From contig JAKTNV010000619.1 in NCBI GenBank assembly GCA_022747635.1, positions 32,894-96,893 of the forward strand: a DNA stretch of 64,000 nt. The letters run 5' to 3'. Source of the DNA: Hetaerina americana (Eukaryota > Arthropoda > Insecta > Odonata > Calopterygidae). A model generated the notes under the pieces. It was not told where the DNA came from and did not search any database. It worked only from the letters and a program-made list of their open reading frames with translations. Position numbers and translations under genes: made by a program. Of this stretch, positions 46,106 to 59,490 are shown in pieces; the first letter of the stretch is position 1; each line of letters starts with the position of its first letter.

Positions 46106-49100
46106 AAACCCAGAGTTAATCATTAAAGACAAGAAATGAGCATAAATGATGCCTAAGCGCAAGTGTTAATGTTAGTAAAAGAGCCCAAATTTCTAAAAAT
46201 ATTGCGAAAAACAACAATCTTCCATTATAGAGTGAATGTTTGAGGTGTATAGAAGGCATTTATTTCATTTTTAGAAATTTTAATTTTTCACATTTTTCCA
46301 TGAAAAGTGCCAATACCCCCCCTTTGGGTTCTTGGTGAAATTCTCACTCGGCACAAATCAAACAAAAATGTTTCCATGGTGTGTATTGTGTTTTCATTTT
46401 CATCAAATAAACAAAATAAAACCCAGAGTTAATCATTAAAGACAGGAAATGAGCATAAAAGATGCCTAAGCGCAAATGTTAATGTTAGTAAAAGAGCCCA
46501 AATTTCAAAAAATATTGCGAAAAACAACAATCTTCCATTATAGAGTGAATGTTTGAGGTGTATAGAAGGCATTTATTTCATTTTTAGAAATTTTAATTTT
46601 TCACATTTTTCCATGAAAAGTGCACATACCCCCCCCCCCCTTTTGGTTCTAGGTGAAATTCTCACTCGACACAAAACAAACAAAAATCTTTCCATAGTGT
46701 GTATTGTTGTTCATTTTCTTTAAATAAAAAAAATAAAACCCAGAGTTAATCATTAAAGACAGGAAATGAGCATAAAAGATGCCTAAGCGCAAGTGTTTAT
46801 GTTAGTAAAAGAGCCCAAATTTCAAAAAAAAATTGCGAAAAACAACAATCTTCCATTATAGAGTGAATGTTTGAGGTGTATAGAAGGCATTTATTTTATT
46901 TTTAGAAATTTTAATTTTTCACATTTTTCCATGAAAAGTGCCAATACCCCCCCCCTTTGGGTTCTAGGTGAAATTCTCACTCGACACAAATCAAACAACA
47001 ATGTTTCCATGGTGTGTATTGTTGTTCATTTTCATCAAATAAACAAAATAAAACCCAGAGTTAATCATTAAAGACAAGAAATGAGCATAAAAGATGCCTC
47101 AGCGCAAGTGTTAATGTTAGTAAAAGAGCCCAAATTTCAAAAAATATTGTGAAAAACAACAATCTTCCATTATAGAGTGAATGTTTGAGGTGTATAGAAG
47201 GCATTTATTTCATTTTTAGAAATTTTAATTTTTCCCATTTTTCCATGAAAAGTGCCAATACCCCCCCTTTGGGTTCTAGGGGAAATTCTCACTCGACACA
47301 ATTCAAACAAAAATGTTTCCATGGTTTGTATTGTTGTTCATTTTCATCAAATAAAAGAAATAAAACCCAGAGTTAATCATTAAAGACAAGAAATGAGCAT
47401 AAAAGATGCCTCAGCGCAAGTGTTAATGTTGGTAAAAGAGCCCAAATTTCAAAAAATATTGCAAAAAACAACAATCTTCCATTAAAGAGTGAATGTTTGA
47501 GGTGTATACAAGGCATTTATTTCATTTTTAGAAATTTTAATTTTTCACATTTTTCCATGAAAAGTGCCCATACCCCCCCCTTTGGGTTCTAGGTGAAATT
47601 CTCACTCGACACAAATCAAACAAAAATGTTTCCATGGTGTGTATTGTTGTTCATTTTCATCAAATAAACAAAATAAAACCCAGAGTTAATCATTAAAGAC
47701 AAGAAATGAGCATAAAAGATGCCTCAGCGCAAGTGTTAATGTTAGTAAAAGAGCCCAAATTTCAAAAAATATTGTGAAAAACAACAATCTTCCATTATAG
47801 AGTGAATGTTTGAGGTGTATAGAAGGCATTTATTTCATTTTTAGAAATTTTAATTTTTCACATTTTTCCATGAAAAGTGCCAATACCCCCCCTTTGGGTT
47901 CTAGGGGAAATTCTCACTCGACACAATTCAAACAAAAATGTTTCCATGGTTTGTATTGTTGTTCATTTTCATCAAATAAAAGAAATAAAACCCAGAGTTA
48001 ATCATTAAAGACAAGAAATGAGCATAAAAGATGCCTCAGCGCAAGTGTTAATGTTGGTAAAAGAGCCCAAATTTCAAAAAATATTGCAAAAAACAACAAT
48101 CTTCCATTAAAGAGTGAATGTTTGAGGTGTATACAAGGCATTTATTTCATTTTTAGAAATTTTAATTTTTCACATTTTTCCATGAAAAGTGCCCATACCC
48201 CCCCCTTTGGGTTCTAGGTGAAATTCTCACTCGACACAAATCAAACAAAAATGTTTCCATGGTGTGTATTGTTGTTCATTTTCAATAAATAAACAAAATA
48301 AAACCCAGAGTTAATCATTAAAGACAAGAAATGAGCATAAAAGATGCCTCAGCGCAAGTGGTAATGTTAGTAAAAGAGCCCAAATTTCTAAAAATATTGC
48401 GAAAAACAACAATCTTCCATTAGAGAGTGAATGTTTAGGGTGCATAGAAGGCATTTATTTCATTTTTAGAAATTTTAATTTTTCACATTTTTCCATGAAA
48501 AGTGCCAATATCCCCCCCTTTGGGTTCTACAGGAAAATCTCACTCGACACAAATATAACAAAAATGATTCCATGGTATGTATTGTCGTTCATTTTCATCA
48601 AATAAACAAAATAAAACCCAGAATAAATCAGTAAAGACAGGATATGAGCATAAAAGATGCCTCAGCGCAAGTGTTAATGTTAGTAAAAGAGCCCAAATTT
48701 CTAAAAATATTGCGAAAAACAACAATCTTCCATTATAGATTGAATGTTTGAGGTGTATAGAAGGCATTTATTTCATTTTTAGAAATTTTAATTTTTAACA
48801 TTTCTCCATGAAAAGTGCCAATCCCCCCCCTTTGGGTTCTTGGTGAAATTCTCACTCGGCACAAATCAAACAAAAATGTTTCCATGGTGTGTATTGTTGT
48901 TCATTTTCATCAAATAAAAAAAATAAAACCCAGAGTTAATCATTAAAGACAAGAAATGAGCATAAATGATGCCTAAGCGCAAGTGTTAATGTTAGTAAAA
49001 GAGCCCAAATTTCTAAAAATATTGCGAAAAACAACAATCTTCCATTATAGAGTGAATGTTTGAGGTGTATAGAAGGCATTTATTTCATTTTTAGAAATTT

Positions 49101-50479
49101 TAATTTTTCACATTTTTCCATGAAAAGTGCCAATACCCCCCCTTTGGGTTCTTGGTGAAATTCTCACTCGGCACAAATCAAACAAAAATGTTTCCATGGT
49201 GTGTATTGTGTTTTCATTTTCATCAAATAAACAAAATAAAACCCAGAGTTAATCATTAAAGACAGGAAATGAGCATAAAAGATGCCTAAGCGCAAATGTT
49301 AATGTTAGTAAAAGAGCCCAAATTTCAAAAAATATTGCGAAAAACAACAATCTTCCATTATAGAGTGAATGTTTGAGGTGTATAGAAGGCATTTATTTCA
49401 TTTTTAGAAATTTTAATTTTTCACATTTTTCCATGAAAAGTGCACATACCCCCCCCCCCCTTTGGGTTCTAGGTGAAATTCTCACTCGACACAAAACAAA
49501 CAAAAATCTTTCCATAGTGTGTATTGTTGTTCATTTTCTTTAAATAAAAAAAATAAAACCCAGAGTTAATCATTAAAGACAGGAAATGAGCATAAAAGAT
49601 GCCTAAGCGCAAGTGTTTATGTTAGTAAAAGAGCCCAAATTTCAAAAAAAAATTGCGAAAAACAACAATCTTCCATTATAGAGTGAATGTTTGAGGTGTA
49701 TAGAAGGCATTTATTTTATTTTTAGAAATTTTAATTTTTCACATTTTTCCATGAAAAGTGCCAATACCCCCCCCCTTTGGGTTCTAGGTGAAATTCTCAC
49801 TCGACACAAATCAAACAACAATGTTTCCATGGTGTGTATTGTTGTTCATTTTCATCAAATAAACAAAATAAAACCCAGAGTTAATCATTAAAGACAAGAA
49901 ATGAGCATAAAAGATGCCTCAGCGCAAGTGTTAATGTTAGTAAAAGAGCCCAAATTTCAAAAAATATTGTGAAAAACAACAATCTTCCATTATAGAGTGA
50001 ATGTTTGAGGTGTATAGAAGGCATTTATTTCATTTTTAGAAATTTTAATTTTTCCCATTTTTCCATGAAAAGTGCCAATACCCCCCCTTTGGGTTCTAGG
50101 GGAAATTCTCACTCGACACAATTCAAACAAAAATGTTTCCATGGTTTGTATTGTTGTTCATTTTCATCAAATAAAAGAAATAAAACCCAGAGTTAATCAT
50201 TAAAGACAAGAAATGAGCATAAAAGATGCCTCAGCGCAAGTGTTAATGTTGGTAAAAGAGCCCAAATTTCAAAAAATATTGCAAAAAACAACAATCTTCC
50301 ATTAAAGAGTGAATGTTTGAGGTGTATACAAGGCATTTATTTCATTTTTAGAAATTTTAATTTTTCACATTTTTCCATGAAAAGTGCCCATACCCCCCCC
50401 TTTGGGTTCTAGGTGAAATTCTCACTCGACACAAATCAAACAAAAATGTTTCCATGGTGTGTATTGTTGTTCATTTTCA
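46106..50479 (+). repeat. Nine-monomer spacing (2820 bp)
   Basis: 46106-47659 recurs at 48926-50479. Shared are GTGTATTGTGTTTTC, GCACATACC with a 12-C run, ATCTTTCCATAG, TTCTTTAAATAAAAAAAATAA, TTATTTTATTTTTAG and ATTTTTCCCATTTTTCC. The two copies are nearly identical by eye. Confidence 0.88.
47003..48283 (+). repeat. Two-monomer duplication (offset 625 bp)
   Basis: 47003-47658 recurs at 47628-48283. Both have ATTGTGAAAAAC, CTAGGGGAAATTC, GGTTTGTATTG, AATAAAAGAAATAAAACCC and GTATACAAGGC in order. This is the smallest clear local amplification in the window. Confidence 0.85.
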
Positions 50480-51339
50480 ATAAATAAACAAAATTAAACC
50501 CAGAGTTAATCATTAAAGACAAGAAATGAGCATAAAAGATGCCTCAGCGCAAGTGGTAATGTTAGTAAAAGAGCCCAAATTTCTAAAAATATTGCGAAAA
50601 AACAACAATCTTCCATTAGAGAGTGAATGTTTGAGGTGAATAGAAGGCATTTATTTCATTTTTAGAAATTTTATTTTTCACATTGTTCCATGAAAAGTGC
50701 CAATACCCCCCCCCCTTTGGGTTCTACTCGAAAATCCTCACTCGACACAAATCAAACAAAAATGTTTCCATGGTGTGTCTTGTTGTTCATTTTCATCAAA
50801 TAAACAAAATAAAACCCAGAATAAATCATTAAAGACAGGAAATGAGCATAAAAGATGCCTCGCCGCAAGTGTTAATGTTAGTCAAAGAGCCCAAATTTCA
50901 AAAAATATTGCGAAAAACAACAATCTTCCATTAGAGAGTAAATGTTTGAGGTGTATAGAAGGCATTTATTTCATTTTTAGAAATTTTATTTTTCAAATTG
51001 TTCCATGAAAAGTGCCAATACCCCCCCCTTTGGGTTCTACACGAAAATCACACTCGACACAAATCAAACAAAAATGTTTCCATGGTGTGTCTTGATGTTC
51101 ATTTTCATCAAATAAACAAAATAAAACCCAGAGTTAATCATAAAAGACAAGAAATGAGAATAAATGATGCCTAAGCGCAAGTGTTAATGTTAGTAGAGGA
51201 GCCCAAATTTCTAAAAATATTGCGAAAAACAACAATCTTCCATTATAGAGTGAATGTTTGAGGTGTATAGAAGGCATTTATTTCATTTTTAGAAATTTTA
51301 ATTTTTCACATTTTTCCATGAAAAGTGCCAATACCCCCC

Positions 51340-54300
51340 CTTTGGGTTCTACACGAAAATCCTCACTCGACACAAATCAAACAAAAATGTTTCCATAGTG
51401 TGTCTTGTTGTTCATTTTCATCAAATAAACAAAATAAAACCCAGAATAAATCATTAAAGACAGGAAATGAGCATAAAAGATGCCTCAGCGCAAGTGGTAA
51501 TGTTAGTAAAAGAGCCCATTTTTCTAAAAATATTGCGAAAAACAACAATCTTCCATTAGAGAGTGAATGTTTGAGGTGTATAGAAGGCATTTATTTCATT
51601 TTTAGAAATTTTATTTTTCACATTGTTCCATGAAAAGTGCCAATACCCCCCCCTTTGGGTTCTACACGAAAATCCTCACTCGACACAAATCAAACAAAAA
51701 TGTTTCCATGGTGTGTCTTGTTGTTCATTTTCATCAAATAAACAAAATAAAACCCAGAATAAATCATTAAAGACAGGAAATGAGCATAAAAGATGCCTCG
51801 CCGCAAGTGTTAATGTTAGTCAAAGAGCCCAAATTTCAAAAAATATTGCGAAAAACAACAATCTTCCATTAGAGAGTAAATGTTTGAGGTGTATAGAAGG
51901 CATTTATTTCATTTTTGGAAATTTTATTTTTCACATTGTTCCATGAAAAGTGCCAATACCCCCCCCTTTGGGTTCTACACGAAAATCACACTCGACACAA
52001 ATCAAACAAAAATGTTTCCATGGTGTGTCTTGTTGTTCATTTTCATCAAATAAACAAAATAAAACCCAGAGTTAATCATTAAAGACAAGAAATGAGCATA
52101 AATGATGCCTAAGCGCAAGTGTTAATGTTAGTAAAAGAGCCCAAATTTCTAAAAATATTGCGAAAAACAACAATCTTCCATTAAAGAGTGAATGTTTGAG
52201 GTGTATAGAAGGCATTTATTTCATTTTTAGAAATTTTAATTTTTCACATTTTTCCATGAAAAGTGCCAATACCCCCCCTTTGGGTTCTTGGTGAAATTCT
52301 CACTCGGCACAAATCAAACAAAAATGTTTCCATGGTGTGTATTGTGTTTTCATTTTCATCAAATAAACAAAATAAAACCCAGAGTTAATCATTAAAGACA
52401 GGAAATGAGCATAAAAGATGCCTAAGCGCAAATGTTAATGTTAGTAAAAGAGCCCAAATTTCTAAAAATATTGCGAAAAACAACAATCTTCCATTATAGA
52501 GTGAATGTTTGAGGTGTATAGAAGGCATTTATTTCATTTTTAGAAATTTTAATTTTTCACATTTTTCCATGAAAAGTGCCAATACCCCCCCTTTGGGTTC
52601 TTGGTGAAATTCTCACTCGGCACAAATCAAACAAAAATGTTTCCATGGTGTGTATTGTTGTTCATTTTCATCAAATAAACAAAATAAAACCCAGAGTTAA
52701 TCATTAAAGACAGGAAATGAGCATAAAAGATGCCTAAGCGCGAGTGTTAATGTTAGTAAAAGAGCCCAAATTTCAAAAAATATTGCGAAAAACAACAATC
52801 TTCCATTATAGAGTGAATGTTTGAGGTGTATAGAAGGCATTTATTTCATTTTTAGAAATTTTAATTTTTCACATATTTCCATGAAAAGTGCCAATACCCC
52901 CCCCTTTGGGTTCTAGGTGAAATTCTCACTCGACACAAATCAAACAAAAATATTTCCATGGTGTGTATTGTTGTTCATTTTCATCAAATAAACAAAATAA
53001 AACCCAGAGTTAATCATTAAAGACAGGAAATGAGCATAAAAGATGCCTAAGCGCAAATGTTAATGTTAGTAAAAGAGCCCAAATTTCAAAAAATATTGCG
53101 AAAAACAACAATCTTCCATTATAGAGTGAATGTTTGAGGTGTATAGAAGGCATTTATTTCATTTTTAGAAATTTTAATTTTTCACATTTTTCCATGAAAA
53201 GTGCACATACCCCCCCCCCTTTGGGTTCTAGGTGAAATTCTCACTCGACACAAATCAAACAACAATGTTTCCATGGTGTGTATTGTTGTTCATTTTCATC
53301 AAATAAACAAAATAAAACCCAGAGTTAATCATTAAAGACAAGAAATGAGCATAAAAGATGCCTCAGCGCAAGTGTTAATGTTAGTAAAAGAGCCCAAATT
53401 TCAAAAAATATTGTGAAAAACAACAATCTTCCATTATAGAGTGAATGTTTGAGGTGTATAGAAGGCATTTATTTCATTTTTAGAAATTTTAATTTTTCAC
53501 ATTTTTCCATGAAAAGTGCCAATACCCCCCCTTTGGGTTCTAGGGGAAATTCTCACTCGACACAATTCAAACAAAAATGTTTCCATGGTTTGTATTGTTG
53601 TTCATTTTCATCAAATAAAAGAAATAAAACCCAGAGTTAATCATTAAAGACAAGAAATGAGCATAAAAGATGCCTCAGCGCAAGTGTTAATGTTGGTAAA
53701 AGAGCCCAAATTTCAAAAAATATTGCAAAAAACAACAATCTTCCATTAAAGAGTGAATGTTTGAGGTGTATACAAGGCATTTATTTCATTTTTAGAAATT
53801 TTAATTTTTCACATTTTTCCATGAAAAGTGCCCATACCCCCCCCTTTGGGTTCTAGGTGAAATTCTCACTCGACACAAATCAAACAAAAATGTTCCCATG
53901 GTGTGTATTGTTGTTCATTTTCAATAAATAAACAAAATAAAACCCAGAGTTAATCATTAAAGACAAGAAATGAGCATAAAAGATGCCTCAGCGCAAGTGG
54001 TAATGTTAGTAAAAGAGCCCAAATTTCTAAAAATATTGCGAAAAACAACAATCTTCCATTAGAGAGTGAATGTTTAAGGTGCATAGAAGGCATTTATTTT
54101 ATTTTTAGAAATTTTAATTTTTCACATTTTTCCATGAAAAGTGCCAATATCCCCCCCTTTGGGTTCTACACGAAAATCACACTCGACACAAATCAAACAA
54201 AAATGTTTCCATGGTGTGTCTTGTTGTTCATTTTCATCAAATAAACAAAATAAAACCCAGAGTTAATCATTAAAGACAAGAAATGAGCATAAATGATGCC

Positions 54301-54940
54301 TAAGCGCAAGTGTTAATGTTAGTAAAAGAGCCCAAATTTCTAAAAATATTGCGAAAAACAACAATCTTCCATTAAAGAGTGAATGTTTGAGGTGTATAGA
54401 AGGCATTTATTTCATTTTTAGAAATTTTAATTTTTCACATTTTTCCATGAAAAGTGCCAATACCCCCCCTTTGGGTTCTTGGTGAAATTCTCACTCGGCA
54501 CAAATCAAACAAAAATGTTTCCATGGTGTGTATTGTGTTTTCATTTTCATCAAATAAACAAAATAAAACCCAGAATAAATCAGTAAAGACAGGATATGAG
54601 CATAAAAGATGCCTCAGCGCAAGTGTTAATGTTAGTAAAAGAGCCCAAATTTCTAAAAATATTGCGAAAAACAACAATCTTCCATTATAGATTGAATGTT
54701 TGAGGTGTATAGAAGGCATTTATTTCATTTTTAGAAATTTTAATTTTTCACATTTCTCCATGAAAAGTGCCAATCCCCCCCCTTTGGGTTCTTGGTGAAA
54801 TTCTCACTCGGCACAAATCAAACAAAAATGTTTCCATGGTGTGTATTGTTGTTCATTTTCATCAAATAAAAAAAATAAAACCCAGAGTTAATCATTAAAG
54901 ACAAGAAATGAGCATAAATGATGCCTAAGCGCAAGTGTTA
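51340..54940 (+). repeat. Satellite block, second copy (partner of 40995-44600)
   Basis: Same unit order as 40995-44600. It ends inside a monomer at about 54941, where ATGTTGGTAAAAG sequence begins that belongs instead to the 48051 region. There is no gene. Confidence 0.88.
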
Positions 54941-56968
54941 ATGTTGGTAAAAGAGCCCAAATTTCAAAAAATATTGCAAAAAACAACAATCTTCCATTAA
55001 AGAGTGAATGTTTGAGGTGTATACAAGGCATTTATTTCATTTTTAGAAATTTTAATTTTTCACATTTTTCCATGAAAAGTGCCCATACCCCCCCCTTTGG
55101 GTTCTAGGTGAAATTCTCACTCGACACAAATCAAACAAAAATGTTTCCATGGTGTGTATTGTTGTTCATTTTCAATAAATAAACAAAATAAAACCCAGAG
55201 TTAATCATTAAAGACAAGAAATGAGCATAAAAGATGCCTCAGCGCAAGTGGTAATGTTAGTAAAAGAGCCCAAATTTCTAAAAATATTGCGAAAAACAAC
55301 AATCTTCCATTAGAGAGTGAATGTTTAAGGTGCATAGAAGGCATTTATTTCATTTTTAGAAATTTTAATTTTTCACATTTTTCCATGAAAAGTGCCAATA
55401 TCCCCCCCTTTGGGTTCTACAGGAAAATCTCACTCGACACAAATATAACAAAAATGATTCCATGGTATGTATTGTCGTTCATTTTCATCAAATAAACAAA
55501 ATAAAACCCAGAATAAATCAGTAAAGACAGGATATGAGCATAAAAGATGCCTCAGCGCAAGTGTTAATGTTAGTAAAAGAGCCCAAATTTCTAAAAATAT
55601 TGCGAAAAACAACAATCTTCCATTATAGATTGAATGTTTGAGGTGTATAGAAGGCATTTATTTCATTTTTAGAAATTTTAATTTTTCACATTTCTCCATG
55701 AAAAGTGCCAATCCCCCCCCTTTGGGTTCTTGGTGAAATTCTCACTCGGCACAAATCAAACAAAAATGTTTCCATGGTGTGTATTGTTGTTCATTTTCAT
55801 CAAATAAAAAAAATAAAACCCAGAGTTAATCATTAAAGACAAGAAATGAGCATAAATGATGCCTAAGCGCAAGTGTTAATGTTAGTAAAAGAGCCCAAAT
55901 TTCTAAAAATATTGCGAAAAACAACAATCTTCCATTATAGAGTGAATGTTTGAGGTGTATAGAAGGCATTTATTTCATTTTTAGAAATTTTAATTTTTCA
56001 CATTTTTCCATGAAAAGTGCCAATACCCCCCCTTTGGGTTCTTGGTGAAATTCTCACTCGGCACAAATCAAACAAAAATGTTTCCATGGTGTGTATTGTG
56101 TTTTCATTTTCATCAAATAAACAAAATAAAACCCAGAGTTAATCATTAAAGACAGGAAATGAGCATAAAAGATGCCTAAGCGCAAATGTTAATGTTAAGT
56201 AAAGAGCCCAAATTTCAAAAAATATTGCGAAAAACAACAATCTTCCATTATAGAGTGAATGTTTGAGGTGTATAGAAGGCATTTATTTCATTTTTAGAAA
56301 TTTTAATTTTTCACATTTTTCCATGAAAAGTGCACATACCCCCCCCCCCCTTTGGGTTCTAGGTGAAATTCTCACTCGACACAAAACAAACAAAAATCTT
56401 TCCATAGTGTGTATTGTTGTTCATTTTCTTTAAATAAAAAAAATAAAACCCAGAGTTAATCATTAAAGACAGGAAATGAGCATAAAAGATGCCTAAGCGC
56501 AAGTGTTTATGTTAGTAAAAGAGCCCAAATTTCAAAAAAAATTGCGAAAAACAACAATCTTCCATTATAGAGTGAATGTTTGAGGTGTATAGAAGGCATT
56601 TATTTTATTTTTAGAAATTTTAATTTTTCACATTTTTCCATGAAAAGTGCCAATACCCCCCCCCTTTGGGTTCTAGGTGAAATTCTCACTCGACACAAAT
56701 CAAACAACAATGTTTCCATGGTATGTATTGTTGTTCATTTTCATCAAATAAACAAAATAAAACCCAGAGTTAATCATTAAAGACAAGAAATGAGCATAAA
56801 AGATGCCTCAGCGCAAGTGTTAATGTTAGTAAAAGAGCCCAAATTTCAAAAAATATTGTGAAAAACAACAATCTTCCATTATAGAGTGAATGTTTGAGGT
56901 GTATAGAAGGCATTTATTTCATTTTTAGAAATTTTAATTTTTCCCATTTTTCCATGAAAAGTGCCAAT
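54941..56968 (+). repeat. Block repeated from 48051-50078 (22-monomer offset, 6889-6890 bp)
   Basis: It begins inside a monomer at ATGTTGGTAAAAG and includes the ATAACAAAAATGATTCC unit (55446) and the 12-C unit (about 56339). It ends in a monomer where CAATACCCCCCC of the partner becomes CAATCCCCCCC and CTTGGTG follows. Both edges lie inside monomers. Confidence 0.87.
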
Positions 56969-57869
56969 CCCCCCCCTTTGGGTTCTTGGTGAAATTCTCA
57001 CTCGGCACAAATCAAACAAAAATGTTTCCATGGTGTGTATTGTTGTTCATTTTCATCAAATAAAAAAAATAAAACCCAGAGTTAATCATTAAAGACAAGA
57101 AATGAGCATAAATGATGCCTAAGCGCAAGTGTTAATGTTAGTCAAAGAGCCCAAATTTAAAAAAATATTGCGAAAAACAACAATCTTCCATTATAGAGTG
57201 AATGTTTGAGGTGTATAGAAGGCATTTATTTCATTTTTAGAAATTTTAATTTTTCACATTTTTCCATGAAAAGTGCCAATACCCCCCCCCCTTTGGGTTC
57301 TAGGTGAAATTCCCACTCGACACAAATCAAACAAAAATGTTTCCATGGTGTGTATTGTTGTTCATTTTCATCAAATAAACAAAATAAAACCCAGAGTTAA
57401 TCATTAAAGACAGGAAATGAGCATAAAAAATGCCTAAGCGCAAGTGTTAATGTTAGTAAAAGAGCCCAAATTTCAAAAAATATTGCAAAAAACAACAATC
57501 TTCCATTATAGAGTGAATGTTTGAGGTGTATAGAAGGCATTTATTTCATTTTTAGAAATTTTAATTTTTCACATTTTTCAATGAAAAGTGCCCATTGCCC
57601 TTTGGGTTCTAGGGGAAATTCTCACTCGACACAATTCAAACAAAAATGTTTCCATGGTTTGTATTGTTGTTCATTTTCATCAAATAAAAAAAATAAAACC
57701 CAGAGTTAATCATTAAAGACAAGAAATGAGCATAAAAGATGCCTCGCCGCAAGTGTTAATGTTAGTCAAAGAGCCCAAATTTCAAAAAATATTGCGAAAA
57801 ACAACAATCTTCCATTATAGAGTGAATGTTTGAGGTGTATACAAGGCATTTATTTCATTTTTAGAAATT

Positions 57870-59490
57870 TTAATTTTTCACATTTTTCCATGAAAAGTGC
57901 CAATACCCCCCCCCTTTGGGTTCTAGGTGAAATTCTCACTCGACACAAATCAAACAACAATGTTTCCATGGTGTGTATTGTTGTTCATTTTCATCAAATA
58001 AACAAAATAAAACCCAGAGTTAATCATTAAAGACAAGAAATGAGCATAAAAGATGCCTCAGCGCAAGTGTTAATGTTAGTAAAAGAGCCCAAATTTCAAA
58101 AAATATTGTGAAAAACAACAATCTTCCATTATAGAGTGAATGTTTGAGGTGTATAGAAGGCATTTATTTCATTTTTAGAAATTTTAATTTTTCCCATTTT
58201 TCCATGAAAAGTGCCAATACCCCCCCTTTGGGTTCTAGGGGAAATTCTCACTCGACACAATTCAAACAAAAATGTTTCCATGGTTTGTATTGTTGTTCAT
58301 TTTCATCAAATAAAAGAAATAAAACCCAGAGTTAATCATTAAAGACAAGAAATGAGCATAAAAGATGCCTCAGCGCAAGTGTTAATGTTGGTAAAAGAGC
58401 CCAAATTTCAAAAAATATTGCAAAAAACAACAATCTTCCATTAAAGAGTGAATGTTTGAGGTGTATACAAGGCATTTATTTCATTTTTAGAAATTTTAAT
58501 TTTTCACATTTTTCCATGAAAAGTGCCCATACCCCCCCCTTTGGGTTCTAGGTGAAATTCTCACTCGACACAAATCAAACAAAAATGTTTCCATGGTGTG
58601 TATTGTTGTTCATTTTCAATAAATAAACAAAATTAAACCCAGAGTTAATCATTAAAGACAAGAAATGAGCATAAAAGATGCCTCAGCGCAAGTGGTAATG
58701 TTAGTAAAAGAGCCCAAATTTCTAAAAATATTGCGAAAAACAACAATCTTCCATTAGAGAGTGAATGTTTGAGGTGAATAGAAGGCATTTATTTCATTTT
58801 TAGAAATTTTATTTTTCACATTGTTCCATGAAAAGTGCCAATACCCCCCCCCCTTTGGGTTCTACTCGAAAATCCTCACTCGACACAAATCAAACAAAAA
58901 TGTTTCCATGGTGTGTCTTGTTGTTCATTTTCATCAAATAAACAAAATAAAACCCAGAATAAATCATTAAAGACAGGAAATGAGCATAAAAGATGCCTCG
59001 CCGCAAGTGTTAATGTTAGTCAAAGAGCCCAAATTTCAAAAAATATTGCGAAAAACAACAATCTTCCATTAGAGAGTAAATGTTTGAGGTGTATAGAAGG
59101 CATTTATTTCATTTTTAGAAATTTTATTTTTCAAATTGTTCCATGAAAAGTGCCAATACCCCCCCCTTTGGGTTCTACACGAAAATCACACTCGACACAA
59201 ATCAAACAAAAATGTTTCCATGGTGTGTCTTGTTGTTCATTTTCATCAAATAAACAAAATAAAACCCAGAGTTAATCATAAAAGACAAGAAATGAGAATA
59301 AATGATGCCTAAGCGCAAGTGTTAATGTTAGTAGAGGAGCCCAAATTTCTAAAAATATTGCGAAAAACAACAATCTTCCATTATAGAGTGAATGTTTGAG
59401 GTGTATAGAAGGCATTTATTTCATTTTTAGAAATTTTAATTTTTCACATTTTTCCATGAAAAGTGCCAATACCCCCCCCTTTGGGTTCTT
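57870..59490 (+). repeat. Block repeated from 49731-51350 (26-monomer offset, 8138-8139 bp)
   Basis: Shared are CTACTCGAAAATCCTC, TTTTTCAAATTG, ATGAGAATAAATGATGCC and TTAGTAGAGGAGCCC. The first monomer is chimeric: GTATACAAGGC belongs to another unit type. The match ends near 59490. Confidence 0.87.
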
